Origin: Lachnospiraceae bacterium
GTDB taxonomy: Bacteria > Bacillota > Clostridia > Lachnospirales > Lachnospiraceae
Assembly (NCBI GenBank): GCA_024698145.1
Contig: JAILRO010000003.1
Coordinates: 1 to 62,196, forward strand
DNA length: 62,196 nucleotides
Direction: 5' to 3'
The notes under the pieces were generated by a model. That model had not been told where the DNA came from, did no database searches, and saw only the letters and a program-made list of their open reading frames with translations. Below, piece after piece: positions 62,158-62,196 of this stretch; the stretch's first letter is position 1, and every line of letters starts with the position of its first letter. Both the position numbers and the translations under genes were made by a program.

Positions 62158-62196
62158 ATGCCGACTACACTTTCTTATAATACGCGACCGGCTATG
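62158..62196 (+). CDS. Possible start of an unidentified gene, cut by window edge
   Basis: ATG 62158 with AAGAGG 8 nt upstream, 13 codons open to the edge (MPTTLSYNTRPAM). Not recognised. The spacer after htpG (62058-62157) shows no terminator hairpin. Confidence 0.35.
   Translation, partial: MPTTLSYNTRPAM

Noticed and set aside
1-62196. CRISPR array, prophage or insertion sequence
   Set aside because: No regularly spaced direct repeats of CRISPR size, and no transposase, integrase or phage structural gene was recognised.

Overview
The window looks like a chromosome segment of an AT-rich anaerobic Firmicute, most likely a Lachnospiraceae-type Clostridia. The support is low GC, strong GGAGG ribosome sites, a HydG maturase for [FeFe]-hydrogenase, clostridial-type iron-sulfur serine dehydratase, a DUF5721-like protein, an HrcA/CIRCE operator, and an infC-rpmI-rplT operon with a Firmicute-style leader attenuator. 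I cannot fix the species. Most of the first 28 kb and most of 36-53 kb is read from the minus strand. No CRISPR array, rRNA or intact insertion sequence was seen.

Layout. 1-600: 5' end of a membrane-anchored metallophosphoesterase, an array of four perfect hairpins, and tRNA-Leu(AAG) with its own promoter and terminator. 674-2000: rplT, rpmI and infC behind an L20-type leader; infC most likely starts at AUU. 2025-9332: polyphosphate (ppk1, ppx) and potassium (Ktr/Trk-type) genes, then an APC permease. 9463-25430: a co-directional nitrogen/amino-acid island. 25548-31649: a second iron alcohol dehydrogenase, a MATE pump, an AraC regulator, a Na/Pi transporter and a HAD phosphatase. 31765-36212: a decaying stretch with remnants of metE, lysR, tetR and a radical-SAM gene around an intact ECF sigma/anti-sigma pair, and a surface protein without a secretion signal. 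36253-45426: VOC, CPBP protease, YgiQ, three cyclic-di-GMP proteins and HydG. 45582-48008: a PadR / membrane / DUF4097 operon with an operator array. 48105-52964: folC, an HD protein, folP, folBK and pheA. 53063-62057: a polysaccharide deacetylase, an ABC pair, ferredoxin, a chemoreceptor, a beta-helix lipoprotein, DUF5721 and htpG under a perfect CIRCE.

The most interesting unit is the island at 9.4-25.4 kb. Its upper half (read right to left: pxpB, pxpC, DUF1445, pxpA, DUF4392, D-amino-acid transaminase) has the two halves of the eukaryotic D-glutamate cyclase as separate genes woven into a 5-oxoprolinase operon, with a transaminase that would make D-glutamate. Read together this is a candidate route from D-amino acids through D-glutamate and 5-oxoproline to glutamate. 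Its lower half (iron alcohol dehydrogenase, cytidylate-kinase-like protein, LIV-type ABC importer, class III aminotransferase, serine dehydratase) looks like uptake and transamination of an omega-amino compound, such as taurine, GABA, beta-alanine or 5-aminovalerate, with the aldehyde disposed of by reduction. A PucR regulator sits between the halves. Matching TGTGC/GCACA dyads lie at a predicted promoter of each half, which suggests common control. All pathway statements are inference from families and context.
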